Shown piece after piece: positions 18,701 to 27,192 of a stretch of 64,000 bases of DNA; within the stretch, counting starts at the first letter, position 1; every line of letters starts with the position of its first letter. The translations under genes were made by a program, and so were the position numbers. Source of the DNA: Limenecus sp048360435 (lineage in GTDB: Bacteria > Cyanobacteriota > Vampirovibrionia > Gastranaerophilales > Gastranaerophilaceae); the NCBI GenBank assembly GCA_048360435.1, contig DBGCOP010000009.1, forward strand, positions 124,001 to 188,000, in the 5' to 3' direction. A model generated the notes under the pieces. It did no database searches and had not been told where the DNA came from. It saw only the letters and a list, made by a program, of their open reading frames with translations.

Positions 18701-19418
18701 ACGATTCGAACACTTCTTATATGCTCAAAACCTTTTGTCACAACGACTTATATATGCAAGTCTTAATAGCGCAAAACAAGCTATAAAGCCAAAAGACACA
18801 GGCTATATTACTTATTTAAAAGGAATACTAAATTTCAGAAACGGTTATGTACACCTCAGCCCGGTCACAACAGCCGGACCACAGATGAGTATGTACATAA
18901 CCGGTAATATAAACATGCTCAATAACGAAGCAGATCTCGAGATTCTCGGAAAAATTTCATCAGAAGTCTCAAGCTCTATGGGAATTTTAGGTCGAATGAC
19001 AATAAAAGAATTTCTTGATGAACACACAAATTATGGCCAAACTGTCGCAAATCTGTTCAATTTCTGCAACTCAGAACTGCCTGAGATGGATATTTCAAAA
19101 ATTCCTGAACTAAGTCCGGATTACAAGTATCAAACCAAAAATTTCAGAGTTTTAATCGCTGGAGACACAGAAAGTGTAAAAGCTGTAAAATCATTTACCT
19201 GGATTAATCCTATCGGGACAAAACAGAAAATTCTTAAAGAAAAAATTAATCAAACACTCAACTCTGTCTTACCCAAAAACAATAACACAACAACACAACA
19301 ACAGACAACAACTGAAACAAAGCACAATACAAATATAACAATTGAATCAAAACCTGTGCAAAATAATCAAAACACACAGCCTTCATTTTTAGATAACATA
19401 CCTGATACATTTAAATAA
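15783..19418 (+). CDS. AsmA-like protein (YhdP/TamB superfamily)
   Basis: Large envelope protein of 1211 residues with an N-terminal membrane anchor (about 6-26, LIIKIIFLIILYLCFYIGL) and a very long beta-rich periplasmic part. The C-terminal third has the AsmA_2-type pattern, with GTANVLINNGHLGQLGRFEH, GILNFRNGYVHLSP, MYITGNINMLNNEADLEILG and a conserved SSSMGILGR. Such proteins are thought to bridge the periplasm and carry phospholipids outward in double-membrane bacteria. A Thr/Gln/Asn-rich tail ends the protein. It is convergent with the next gene. Confidence 0.8.
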   Translation: MEVLKKILIIKIIFLIILYLCFYIGLPYFLNKKDYSKLLTESIKKETGLVLIIHKYKLSVSPSLSINFKADDIQLFYPDKKQILNIRNANVNISTLYLLFKEIKIDKIKSDEIQFSTKLLKSGKTTFQEYIETHIPVSYRNNKYRFSQTTPVVDVKKYIIKIKDEESGQKFKILGNSFKIKQNINPLDIDLITGGSFYCQNKKYADYNLKISIPKVLFKDYNKKLFDISADNLYKYSFYANLKADLKVHEKNQKFDSLSGKANIDKFVIQIGNKKLPPSYFHIQLNKDKAFLSSKFYTNPDESTDITANIKMKKPYEIDMKCFCKKADISNLQQLSISLLEILKIKNNLAELTTNGTLSANFNLKTNLKTVKSNGILNLKNVSISHKKIPLKISETNALIDFSNDEINIKKCFAKVNSQPVKLTGTIDKTAYGNLILSAQNLDLNHIMNAFEVLKPQKNMTVTSGKLFLNIKLQGKLDKAKPQIDAKILNFSGSETTNKIKISIKEILVSATSTKENYSGKIKINNFLLKQKDIPNSSDSVKSQNITAEFDKDNILIHPSKINLGNAKITLKGEIKNYLGRPETILDAGGTIDTLLLESFVPLEYKNKIYTKGYLPVKITLKNTEKATEAEVYILSNKDNYFTAVQINNFSTTNMLTKISAKLENEDITIKDLSLYYASSLNSLIKKPDCSIFKKAITIKGKIKQPFTKPTFDNIHILIPENITAALPDLKNSKADITADVLLNGDMKAPVLTGNLNITNLSIPQYLINIKSAIFNFNKNIITARITNLKVKSMDISTDFIAPSDFLKTQKINYIKLSSNYLDTNYLMELMPLMKQAAYSPGVEFPYVISNGKIYIKTCKIGDLKASNITGDLSSQKNILYIKNMFADTYGGKTAGKITCNLPYSSIKAELQGRNLDAAAAAMAILPKQQQISGKLNFDTSLDMFGTTIQQQMKSMKGTANVLINNGHLGQLGRFEHFLYAQNLLSQRLIYASLNSAKQAIKPKDTGYITYLKGILNFRNGYVHLSPVTTAGPQMSMYITGNINMLNNEADLEILGKISSEVSSSMGILGRMTIKEFLDEHTNYGQTVANLFNFCNSELPEMDISKIPELSPDYKYQTKNFRVLIAGDTESVKAVKSFTWINPIGTKQKILKEKINQTLNSVLPKNNNTTTQQQTTTETKHNTNITIESKPVQNNQNTQPSFLDNIPDTFK

Positions 19419-19420
19419 TA

Positions 19421-21001
19421 TCAGGCTTCGTGTTTGATTCTTCCGTCTTCTGCTATATTGATAGGCTGGCCATTGAATGATTTGATATATTCAATAAACA
19501 TTTGAGTTTCATTTAAATCACATTTTTTTATAATTTTTTCGGGAGCTTTTAAAACCCCTAATCCTTCTGAACCGCTGGCAACAAATGTGTTATAAGCAGC
19601 TTTGTAGAACTTGTCATTGCTTGGATTTTCAGCATTCAACTTTTCTTGTGTTCCATCTTTTTTTACAAGATAAACATCTTTTACTTTGTCATTTTTGCCT
19701 ATTGTATAACGCAAACCGCTAACCTGTAATGCTCCCGTTCTGTGGAACTTTCTGGTCGCCTCAACAGCACCGTTTAATGCATCAATGATATCTTTTTCAC
19801 TAAGTTTATAAACATGAACATCATTGAAAAACGGCATCAAGTCTATAATTGCTCTGTCCGTAACAGGTCCGGCAGGCAAGCTTGCTCTAACACCTCCCAT
19901 ATTATTAAAAACAAGATCAGCATCAGAATATTTTAAATATGCATCACTCAAAAATGAACTTATTGGACTTTCTTCCAATACGGTTTCGGGTTTTGATTTT
20001 ACATCTTTTGCTATCACACCTATTTGCTTTGGCTCACCAATCATAATATTAGTCATTATTCTTGCTGACAAGCTTTCAGGACGATTTTCAAGAGACTTCA
20101 ATTCATTTTTTGCTTTAATTATTTTTCCGTCTTTATCATAAACAACATCAAGCTCACCATAGCTGTGTCCGTTTTTTCCGGCTTGAGTCAGTATAACCCA
20201 TTCTCCTCTTGGAGATTTGAAAAGGTTTTTCCCCGGCACCAGACCATCTAATGTATCATGCGAGTGTCCGCCATGGATAACATCAATTCCCGCAACATTT
20301 TGAGCAATAGCTTTTTCAGCATCTATTCCCATATGAGAAACCAGTTTTATTATATTTACATTTTGTTTCTCGAGTTTTTCAACTTCCTTTTCAAGAGCTT
20401 TTTGGGTTTCAGCCAAATCCAAAACTTTTATATCCTGCGCATCAGCTTGACTTTGTGTCGAAAGTCTTGCAAATAAATCAGAAGGCATCAAACCAATATA
20501 TCCGACTTTTCTTCCATTTTCTTCTACAACAATAGAGTCAGCCAGCCTGCCGGCATCTATATCATCCTGCAAAGAATAAGCCTTTAGATTATTGGGATCT
20601 TTGGGTTTTAAATTCAGTGCCAAAGTTTTAAAAGTCGCAAAATCAAGCATTTTTGACAAACCCTTTGAGCCTTTATTATCCATGTTATGGTTACCAATTG
20701 TAACTGCAGTCGGCTTTATAAGATTCATCAATTTGACAATAGCCAGATTTTTTTCTTCACTTGCACCGACCCAGTCATCACCAGATAAAATTACATCACC
20801 GCCCGGATTTTGAGCCCTAAACTCATCTACAACTGTTTTAAACTTGGTAAATGCACCTAAATGACCGTGAAAATCATTTCCATAAACAGTTTTCTGTCTA
20901 AACTCTTTATCACCGTTACCGTTATGAATTTGAGAAGTATTGTTTTGTCCAAATCCAACTGAAAATTTATTAAAAAGATTAAAATTATTATTAATAAACA
21001 T
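19421..21001 (-). CDS. 5'-nucleotidase/UshA-family metallophosphatase without a signal peptide
   Basis: The N-terminal metallophosphatase domain carries GNDFHGHLG, SGDDWVG, GNHNMDN, KLVSHMGID and HGGHSHD. The C-terminal 5'-nucleotidase domain carries NNMGGVRASLPAGPVT and ASGSEGLGV. The family is normally exported and dephosphorylates nucleotides. Here no Sec signal is present. The N-terminus reads MFINNNFNLFNKFSVGFG. GNHNMD replaces the usual GNHEFD, changing the residue after the metal His. ATG 21001 follows GGTGGA. A GTG 15 bases upstream is the alternative. Confidence 0.85.
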   Translation of the reverse strand: MFINNNFNLFNKFSVGFGQNNTSQIHNGNGDKEFRQKTVYGNDFHGHLGAFTKFKTVVDEFRAQNPGGDVILSGDDWVGASEEKNLAIVKLMNLIKPTAVTIGNHNMDNKGSKGLSKMLDFATFKTLALNLKPKDPNNLKAYSLQDDIDAGRLADSIVVEENGRKVGYIGLMPSDLFARLSTQSQADAQDIKVLDLAETQKALEKEVEKLEKQNVNIIKLVSHMGIDAEKAIAQNVAGIDVIHGGHSHDTLDGLVPGKNLFKSPRGEWVILTQAGKNGHSYGELDVVYDKDGKIIKAKNELKSLENRPESLSARIMTNIMIGEPKQIGVIAKDVKSKPETVLEESPISSFLSDAYLKYSDADLVFNNMGGVRASLPAGPVTDRAIIDLMPFFNDVHVYKLSEKDIIDALNGAVEATRKFHRTGALQVSGLRYTIGKNDKVKDVYLVKKDGTQEKLNAENPSNDKFYKAAYNTFVASGSEGLGVLKAPEKIIKKCDLNETQMFIEYIKSFNGQPINIAEDGRIKHEA

Positions 21002-21161
21002 ATAGAATTCCACCACTTCTGTCAGTTATATAAAACAAATGAAGCAGGAATTTTGACATAATATTAAAATTTGTTTACAAATGCACAATATTAAGTAAAT
21101 TATAATAGAACAATTGTTTTTATATATATAAGGTTAGTTTTATTTACAGGTAGTTAATATT

Positions 21162-22406
21162 ATGGTTAACAGTGTTTCAGGTTACAATCAATACTCTCAA
21201 TATTCAAATTTGGGTGGAGCAGTTAAAGTAGCAACCAGTGCAGCAGTACTTCATCAAAATGATGTAGAAAATATGGTTAAATTTCTTAACGGTCAACCTG
21301 TTGTTTCATACGAAGATCCAACAATTCTAGAAACTGCAAAAGGAACTCTTCCAATGTTGGGCATTTTCGGCGCATTTCAAGGAGGAGCTGCGTTAAAGAA
21401 AAATAAATGGAATATAAAAAACACAATTCAGAATGTAAAAGCAGCATCTCCTTATAAAAACAGAACTCAAGCTCTTTCAGCCGGAAAAGCAGAAGTTTTA
21501 AAGAAATTCAAAGATGTAATGAAAAAAGAAGTAGCAGTGGATTCACAAAGAGGATTCCTTGGCAAGATGTTAGATAAAATCCCCGGCTACAAATCACTGA
21601 GAAAATCCGGATTTGGTCAGATGATGGGCAATAAAGGTACAGGCGCAGGCTGGATGGCTGTAATTGACGGAGCAATGGAAACAGTAACACAGGTAATTCC
21701 TACATTCCAACAAGCAGGACCGGCAGCAGGTTTTAAACAAATAGCAAAATCAGGTACGAAAGTTGTTGCAGGTGCAGCAGGATGGGTTGCAGGCGATGCA
21801 TTAGGCAGAGGCATCGGTGCTGCAATAGGTACAGCAATTTGTCCGGGCATAGGTACAGCGATTGGAAGCTTTGTGGGCGGTTTCATCGGCGGTATTGTAG
21901 GTTCAGCAGCAGCCGGAAAAGCAGCAAAAGCTATTACAGGAAAAAGCGAACTTGAAAAACTCCAAGAAAAACAAACTAACGAAATAGCTCAACAAATCGA
22001 AGCAGATCCGCAAACAAAAATAGCATTAGCACAACAATCTCTTCAACAAGCAGAAGCTATTCTTGCTCAAGATACTGAAAATAAAGATGCACTTGCAGCA
22101 AAAGCATCCGCTCAAAAAGTTCTCGCAGAAGCTGCACAAACACAACAAGCAGCTCAAACAAACAATACACAAACATCAAATACACAAGGTTTTAATAACG
22201 GTTATGCACAATCCTTCAAAGGCGGTTTCGGTTTTGATATACCTCCTGTCCCAGGATTTAACGGAATGGGTTATGATATGAATATATATAGACAAGCATC
22301 AGCAAATGCAACAATGCCATATGCCCCATTTCAAACAAACCCCTTCAATCAACAACAAACAGCACAACAACAAATCAATCCATTCATTCAACAACCTGCT
22401 GTATAA
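21162..22406 (+). CDS. Hypothetical protein with glycine-zipper segment and Gln-rich tail
   Basis: 414 residues, no signal peptide. Residues about 195-255 form an Ala/Gly/Ile-rich zipper (GRGIGAAIGTAICPGIG, GSFVGGFIGGIVGSAAAG) able to insert in membranes. A coiled Gln/Ala segment (about 265-330) and a Gln/Asn/Pro-rich tail with SFKGGFGFD follow. An earlier basic region (GFLGKMLDKIPGYKSLRKSGFG) is amphipathic. Glycine zippers occur in pore-forming toxins, effectors and outer-membrane lipoproteins. I cannot assign a family. It is monocistronic with its own terminator. Confidence 0.65.
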   Translation: MVNSVSGYNQYSQYSNLGGAVKVATSAAVLHQNDVENMVKFLNGQPVVSYEDPTILETAKGTLPMLGIFGAFQGGAALKKNKWNIKNTIQNVKAASPYKNRTQALSAGKAEVLKKFKDVMKKEVAVDSQRGFLGKMLDKIPGYKSLRKSGFGQMMGNKGTGAGWMAVIDGAMETVTQVIPTFQQAGPAAGFKQIAKSGTKVVAGAAGWVAGDALGRGIGAAIGTAICPGIGTAIGSFVGGFIGGIVGSAAAGKAAKAITGKSELEKLQEKQTNEIAQQIEADPQTKIALAQQSLQQAEAILAQDTENKDALAAKASAQKVLAEAAQTQQAAQTNNTQTSNTQGFNNGYAQSFKGGFGFDIPPVPGFNGMGYDMNIYRQASANATMPYAPFQTNPFNQQQTAQQQINPFIQQPAV

Positions 22407-22447
22407 AAAATAATATCAATTAAACATAAAAACTAACCATAAAGAAA

Positions 22448-22482
22448 AGCGGTTCAAGCTATCTTGATACCGCTATTTTTTT
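22448..22482 (+). terminator. Terminator of the glycine-zipper gene
   Basis: AGCGGTTCAAG and CTTGATACCGCT pair with one bulge around CTAT, followed by ATTTTTTT. Confidence 0.8.
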
Positions 22483-22532
22483 AATAAAACCTATTTCCAT
22501 ATTCCCCATTAGTCTAGTATTGCCTAATTTAA

Positions 22533-22558
22533 TTTAAGATTTTCCCCAAAATCTTAAA
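22533..22558 (-). terminator. Probable terminator of the RHH gene
   Basis: TTTAAGATTTT and AAAATCTTAAA form an 11-pair perfect stem around CCCC, just downstream of the minus-strand RHH stop. The stem is AT-only apart from one G-C pair and the following T run is weak, so termination is inferred. Confidence 0.5.
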
Positions 22559-22574
22559 ATTTAAAGCTTTTTTA

Positions 22575-22763
22575 TTAGTCAAGTAATGCCTCTAAGATTG
22601 TTGCATTTTTAGCAGCAAGTGTGTTCTCACGAACCTTATTTCTGTGGATATATGTTCTTAATGCTTCTCTGATAAGTTCGCTTCTTGAACGATTTTCGTT
22701 GTCAGCAACCTGATCAATCTCATCTAAGAATTTTTCCGGCATTGAAATAAGTACTCTGGACAT
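22575..22763 (-). CDS. Ribbon-helix-helix (CopG-like) protein
   Basis: 62 residues with a CopG/RHH fold: beta strand SRVLISMPEKFLDEID, turn, and helices NRSRSELIREALRTYIHR. The RSRSELIREA block is the family hallmark. Such small RHH regulators bind operator DNA as dimers. A strong AGGAGG site precedes the ATG. No toxin partner is adjacent on this strand. Upstream, AT-rich DNA includes TTTTTTATATAAGT, resembling the region before the 59-aa ORF near 32.7 kb. Confidence 0.85.
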   Translation of the reverse strand: MSRVLISMPEKFLDEIDQVADNENRSRSELIREALRTYIHRNKVRENTLAAKNATILEALLD

Positions 22764-23063
22764 AAGTTTCCTCCTGTGGTTTTTCTACTCTCTTGTTTTT
22801 TCTCTCTTAATTTGTTTATCTCTCGTACTTATATAAAAAATTTTTTGAAATAAAAATTGCTTATTTTTTATATAAAAAGTATATTTTAGTTAACATAACT
22901 TAACATTTTAAGAAAAAGTCGTAATATAAGTGTATTTCTAACTAAACCGATTTTACCGGCTCTAAAGAGTCATTTTTATATTTTCAAAAATTCAGCATTA
23001 AACCTTTACAACGAAATTTGTTTTACATAGGATTTTATTAATTTATAGTTGGGGATTTAATTA
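22764..23063. other. AT-rich divergent intergenic region
   Basis: 300 bases between the RHH gene and the O-acetylation pair. It contains AGTATATTTT and TATATAAAAA stretches and a GTTAACATAACTTAAC near-repeat (about 22891-22906), consistent with divergent promoters. No ORF, tRNA or strong hairpin is seen. Confidence 0.4.
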
Positions 23064-24815
23064 ATGAAAAAGAGAACTCTTATCAGTATTGTTATTACCA
23101 TTGTCTGTATAGTTCTTACGAACAGGCTCTGGTTTAATATCAAACCTTTACAGATTTCTTTTAATGCAGCAGGACATGGCAATACAAAATTTGAGTTTTT
23201 TTTAAATAAAAAAGACAACAACGAGTTAAAAAAAGTTAAGTACGGCATAGTTGAAGCTAACCTTGATAACAATGATTCTGTTGAATTTTTCATCAATAGA
23301 GTGCATAGTGCAAAAAAGGTTAAAATAACTGTCAGTGCCAGTATTGCCCCCCCCCCCGAAAGGCTTGAAACACTTGTCCTGAGCGAGATTCAGCTCAGAT
23401 ACGGAAAGTATAAACTTGATGATTTACATGCATTTTCAGCTGAAAATGCTAAGTTAAAAATTGACGGTGACAAGTTAATTATTTATCCTGAGTCTGATTC
23501 TTTTTCTCTTATTTATAACAAGCCTGTTAATATAAAAGGTTCAACCAATTTTGATATAAAAATTCTTCTTATTATTGCAGTTCTATCATTCTTATTGTCA
23601 TACAAACTTACTTCTTATTTAGCTGATTTTAAGACTTTAAATAATGCTTCAAGAATCGATATTATTTTCCTTTTATTGTTCTTTGTTATCTTGTTCATTC
23701 CTATGAGCAACATGGATACTGAAACTAAATACTCAGAAAAAGAAAACAGAGAGCTTGCTGAATTCAAACCATTTATACAGAATAATGAAATAAATTATAA
23801 CTTCGGAAATGATTTCAACGACTGGTTTAGTGATAGGTTTTTCTTGAGATATAACATTGTTAGAAGATATATGGATACAAAATTTAATATATCTTTTAAC
23901 TACTACGAAACATCAAAAGGTTTCATAAATAAAAGAAATAATTTCATGAGTGAAAGGTTATATCCGTCAAAAGATAATCTATCAGAACAAGAACTAAAAG
24001 AATATGCATATAGCTTAAATGAGCTGAATAAATTCTGTAAAGAAAATAAAATCAAGCTTTATATACTAACATCGCCAGCAAAAGAAAATATTTATGCTGA
24101 AGAATTATATCCGTTTATTGGAAAGACGAACGAAGTAACAAAAATAAAACAAATGAACTCATATGTATTAAAACAAGATGGAATAAATATAATTTACACT
24201 TATGATGCACTAAAAAAATTGTCAAAAACAGATGCTGTATATTTTAAAACTGATCATCATTTAACAGATTCAGCAAATTATCTTGTATACCAACTTTTGA
24301 TGAAAGAAATTGTTAAAGATTTCCCTGATTTAAAAATTGAAGAGGAATCAAAATTTGACAACTTTTATACAAAAGAAGTCCGCTCTGAATTCGGGAGATA
24401 TTTTTTTGAAGGAAGAACATATCATTTTCTAAATTTACATAACACAAAAGTGTTAGACAAAAGATACAAATATTATAAGCATAAAAAACATAATCTATTA
24501 TCAACCCAAATAATTAATCAAAGAAACAAAGAGGATTATACAGGTAAAGAATATTATTATCCCCCCGGAAAATACAAAGCAATATTTATGGGCGATTCAT
24601 ATATAGATAATCTTACAGAATTTGTACCGTATTCATTTAAAGAAACAAAAAGAATTTATACAAATATTCCGACTGATATGCCTGATGAGAAAAGACTGGA
24701 CTTTAAAAAATACGAAAATGATATAAAAAAATACAAACCTGATATTCTTGTAATTTATTATTTTCATGGAGGTTTACATACCTTAAAACATTTTTTTAAA
24801 GAGGAGAAAATTTAG
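23064..24815 (+). CDS. AlgJ/AlgX/DltD-like O-acetyltransferase accessory protein
   Basis: 583 residues. It has an N-terminal membrane segment, a small beta-rich domain (about 30-170), two more hydrophobic segments (about 172-195 and 206-224), then an SGNH-like domain. The family pattern is complete: the KENRELAEF entry, FNDWFSDRFFLRYN, the Asp-x-His pair in KTDHHLTD (D397, H399) and the Ser in FMGDSYIDNL (S512). AlgJ/X proteins move acetyl from the MBOAT partner to an exopolysaccharide. The gene carries an 11-C run at codons 95-98. It abuts the MBOAT gene directly. Confidence 0.82.
   Translation: MKKRTLISIVITIVCIVLTNRLWFNIKPLQISFNAAGHGNTKFEFFLNKKDNNELKKVKYGIVEANLDNNDSVEFFINRVHSAKKVKITVSASIAPPPERLETLVLSEIQLRYGKYKLDDLHAFSAENAKLKIDGDKLIIYPESDSFSLIYNKPVNIKGSTNFDIKILLIIAVLSFLLSYKLTSYLADFKTLNNASRIDIIFLLLFFVILFIPMSNMDTETKYSEKENRELAEFKPFIQNNEINYNFGNDFNDWFSDRFFLRYNIVRRYMDTKFNISFNYYETSKGFINKRNNFMSERLYPSKDNLSEQELKEYAYSLNELNKFCKENKIKLYILTSPAKENIYAEELYPFIGKTNEVTKIKQMNSYVLKQDGINIIYTYDALKKLSKTDAVYFKTDHHLTDSANYLVYQLLMKEIVKDFPDLKIEEESKFDNFYTKEVRSEFGRYFFEGRTYHFLNLHNTKVLDKRYKYYKHKKHNLLSTQIINQRNKEDYTGKEYYYPPGKYKAIFMGDSYIDNLTEFVPYSFKETKRIYTNIPTDMPDEKRLDFKKYENDIKKYKPDILVIYYFHGGLHTLKHFFKEEKI
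23347..23357 (+). repeat. Homopolymeric C tract (11 C) inside the AlgJ-like gene
   Basis: Eleven consecutive C in an AT-rich coding region, encoding Ala-Pro-Pro-Pro. A one-base slip would frameshift about 485 residues, including the active site. As sequenced the frame is open. Confidence 0.9.
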
Positions 24816-26216
24816 ATGCTTTTTTCATCAATGACTTTTGTATATATGTTTTTACCGATTGTGTGTTTGATTTATCTTTGTTCTAAAAGAGAACTGCACA
24901 ACGCTATTCTTTTGACAGCAAGTATACTTTTTTATGCTTGGGGTGAACCAAGATACCTTGCTATTATGCTTTTAACCATCATTGTTAATTATGCCGGTGC
25001 GATTGCAATTGAAAGGTTTAACTCACACAAGAAAATCCCCCTAATTATAACAATACTAATTAATTTAGGTTTTTTGGCATATTTTAAGTATTTCAATTTT
25101 GTTATTGATAACATAAACACTATTTTTTCTGCGAATATAAAGTTAATAGAAATTATTTTACCTCTTGGTATTTCTTTTTATACGTTTCAGGCTATGTCTT
25201 ATCTCATTGATGTTTATAGAGGAGAGTGTAAGGCCCAAAAAGACTTTTACAAACTTGCTTTATACATTTGTTTATTCCCTCAGTTAATTGCAGGGCCTAT
25301 TGTCAAGTATCATGATATTGCAGAGCAGATTGATTCTCGTGAGGTTAATTTTGACAAGGTTCAATATGGCGTTAAAAGGTTTATTATCGGTTTATCAAAA
25401 AAGATGCTTATTGCAAACACTTTAGGAGCTATTGCCGACAAAATTTTTATACAAAGTCCTGACACGTTTACTCCGCTTGTTGCATGGATAGGGGCTTTTG
25501 CTTATTCCTTCCAGTTATTCTTTGATTTCTCGGGTTATTCTGATATGGCTATCGGGTTAGGTGCTATTTTCGGATTCAAGTTTTTAGAGAACTTCAATTA
25601 TCCTTACATTTCAAAATCTATCACAGAGTTTTGGAGAAGATGGCATATTTCTTTATCTACCTGGTTTAAGCAGTATTTATACATTCCTTTAGGCGGAAGC
25701 AAGTGCGGGATAAAAAAAACTTGTTTTAACTTAGCTGTTGTTTTCTTTTTAACGGGGTTGTGGCATGGTGCCAGCTGGACTTTTATCATCTGGGGCATTT
25801 GGAACGGCTTCTTTATTATTCTTGAAAAAATTACCGGTTGGCACAAGGATATACAGGGCATTTGGATTAACGTTACAAAGCACATTTATGCAATCTTTGT
25901 TTTTATTATCGGATGGGTTTTATTCAGGTCTGAGGATTTAGGTTATGCGTTTACTTATATCAAGAACATGTTTGGACTTGTTAACGTCCATGACATTTCT
26001 TATGCTTTGCCATATTACATCGATACTTATGAAATAATTATGTTTACTGCTGCTTTATTGTGTTCTCTGCCTATTTTCAAAAATATTCTAAACGTCACCA
26101 AAGCCAACAAGACTTTATACGCATTTGTTAATCTCTGGCTTCTATTTCTGTTTTTACTCTCATCTGCCACTATTGCAGCCTCTACTTACAACCCGTTTAT
26201 TTATTTCAGGTTTTAG
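24816..26216 (+). CDS. MBOAT-family O-acyltransferase (AlgI/DltB-like)
   Basis: Polytopic membrane protein of 466 residues, with about ten hydrophobic segments. It has the family motifs LFPQLIAGPIVKY, FWRRWHISLSTWFKQYLYIP and the catalytic-His block FLTGLWHGASWTFIIWG. It should carry acetyl groups across the inner membrane for the AlgJ/X-like protein encoded immediately upstream (stop to ATG with no gap). The substrate polysaccharide is unknown. The gene ends convergent to the uridine-kinase-like gene. Confidence 0.92.
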   Translation: MLFSSMTFVYMFLPIVCLIYLCSKRELHNAILLTASILFYAWGEPRYLAIMLLTIIVNYAGAIAIERFNSHKKIPLIITILINLGFLAYFKYFNFVIDNINTIFSANIKLIEIILPLGISFYTFQAMSYLIDVYRGECKAQKDFYKLALYICLFPQLIAGPIVKYHDIAEQIDSREVNFDKVQYGVKRFIIGLSKKMLIANTLGAIADKIFIQSPDTFTPLVAWIGAFAYSFQLFFDFSGYSDMAIGLGAIFGFKFLENFNYPYISKSITEFWRRWHISLSTWFKQYLYIPLGGSKCGIKKTCFNLAVVFFLTGLWHGASWTFIIWGIWNGFFIILEKITGWHKDIQGIWINVTKHIYAIFVFIIGWVLFRSEDLGYAFTYIKNMFGLVNVHDISYALPYYIDTYEIIMFTAALLCSLPIFKNILNVTKANKTLYAFVNLWLLFLFLLSSATIAASTYNPFIYFRF

Positions 26217-26231
26217 AATTAAAAACAGCAA

Positions 26232-27089
26232 TTAGGAAATAAAACAATTCGTTGCAGTATGTATAAATTCAATAATCTGTGAGAAATAATCTAAAGAAGA
26301 TGCACCATTGATGATAATATCAGCCTCATGTTTTGAAGGTCTAATATATTTTTCTGCCGCATTGTTAACATATTCAAAATGCTTAATTGCATTTTCTTCC
26401 GACTGATTCCTTTTTGCGGCTCTTTCCATAAACCATTTCTTTTGAATTTTAGGATCAATATCAATGTATATTTTTACATCAAACAAATCTTTTATATCTT
26501 TATACATAGCCGCCATTCCTTCAACCAGAATAAATTTTTCTGAAGATATAGGAATAGACTTTGGTACGCTTATACCCGTTCCGTTGATTAGATACTGAGG
26601 CGCAAGTATGTTTTCACCTTGAGACAATTTTGTCAAATCTTCTTTCAGTAAATCCAGCTGAAAACTTTCCGGAGAATCAACATCATAACCGTTGTCTCTT
26701 AAGGCATCAAAATTGCCGTATTTTTTAATCAAATCAGAAATATCATTAAAATAATTATCAATACTCAAAAATTCAAGAGGAAAATCCAAAGCAATACTGG
26801 TATTTTTCACCTGCTTACAAATTGTAGTCTTACCGCTTGCAGATTCACCGGTCACTCCAATAAGAAACTTTTTCTGTGGATTTTCAATCAAACGACGTGA
26901 AAATTTACTGATAAAATTAGGATTAATCTCCTTAAAGATAGGGTTTTCATTTTTTTTGTCATATTGAAGTATTTGTTTAAACTTTGTTTGCAGATAAAAT
27001 GCAAGAAATTCTCTGCCTGTTTTTGTTGAAAAATCCGGCTTAATTATCTTATCTTTTGTGTTTTGCTGTTTATCAATTAACATTTGCAT
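26232..27089 (-). CDS. Uridine kinase-like P-loop kinase
   Basis: Walker A GVTGESASGKTT followed by DNYFNDISDLI and LVEGMAAMYKDI, the order seen in uridine kinase/phosphoribulokinase proteins. The ERAAKRNQSEENAIKHFEY region matches the lid. At 285 residues, with an N-terminal extension of about 75 residues before the P loop, it is longer than classical Udk (about 210). The precise substrate cannot be read from sequence. The ATG at 27083 is an alternative start. Confidence 0.7.
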   Translation of the reverse strand: MQMLIDKQQNTKDKIIKPDFSTKTGREFLAFYLQTKFKQILQYDKKNENPIFKEINPNFISKFSRRLIENPQKKFLIGVTGESASGKTTICKQVKNTSIALDFPLEFLSIDNYFNDISDLIKKYGNFDALRDNGYDVDSPESFQLDLLKEDLTKLSQGENILAPQYLINGTGISVPKSIPISSEKFILVEGMAAMYKDIKDLFDVKIYIDIDPKIQKKWFMERAAKRNQSEENAIKHFEYVNNAAEKYIRPSKHEADIIINGASSLDYFSQIIEFIHTATNCFIS

Positions 27090-27139
27090 ACATTACCAAT
27101 ACTTCTGAATTGAAAAATTTGTTATTAAAAACCCAAAAA

Positions 27140-27181
27140 TTAAAAAATATTAAGCACTCTTTAAAAAGTTTAAAAAGTGCT
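27140..27181 (-). terminator. Terminator after lysC (minus strand)
   Basis: On the minus strand AGCACT-T-TTTAAA, a CTT loop and TTTAAA-G-AGTGCT form a 13-position stem with one mismatch, followed by TAATATTTTTT. It closes the fliO-to-lysC operon. Confidence 0.7.
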
Positions 27182-27192
27182 CAATACAGAAT

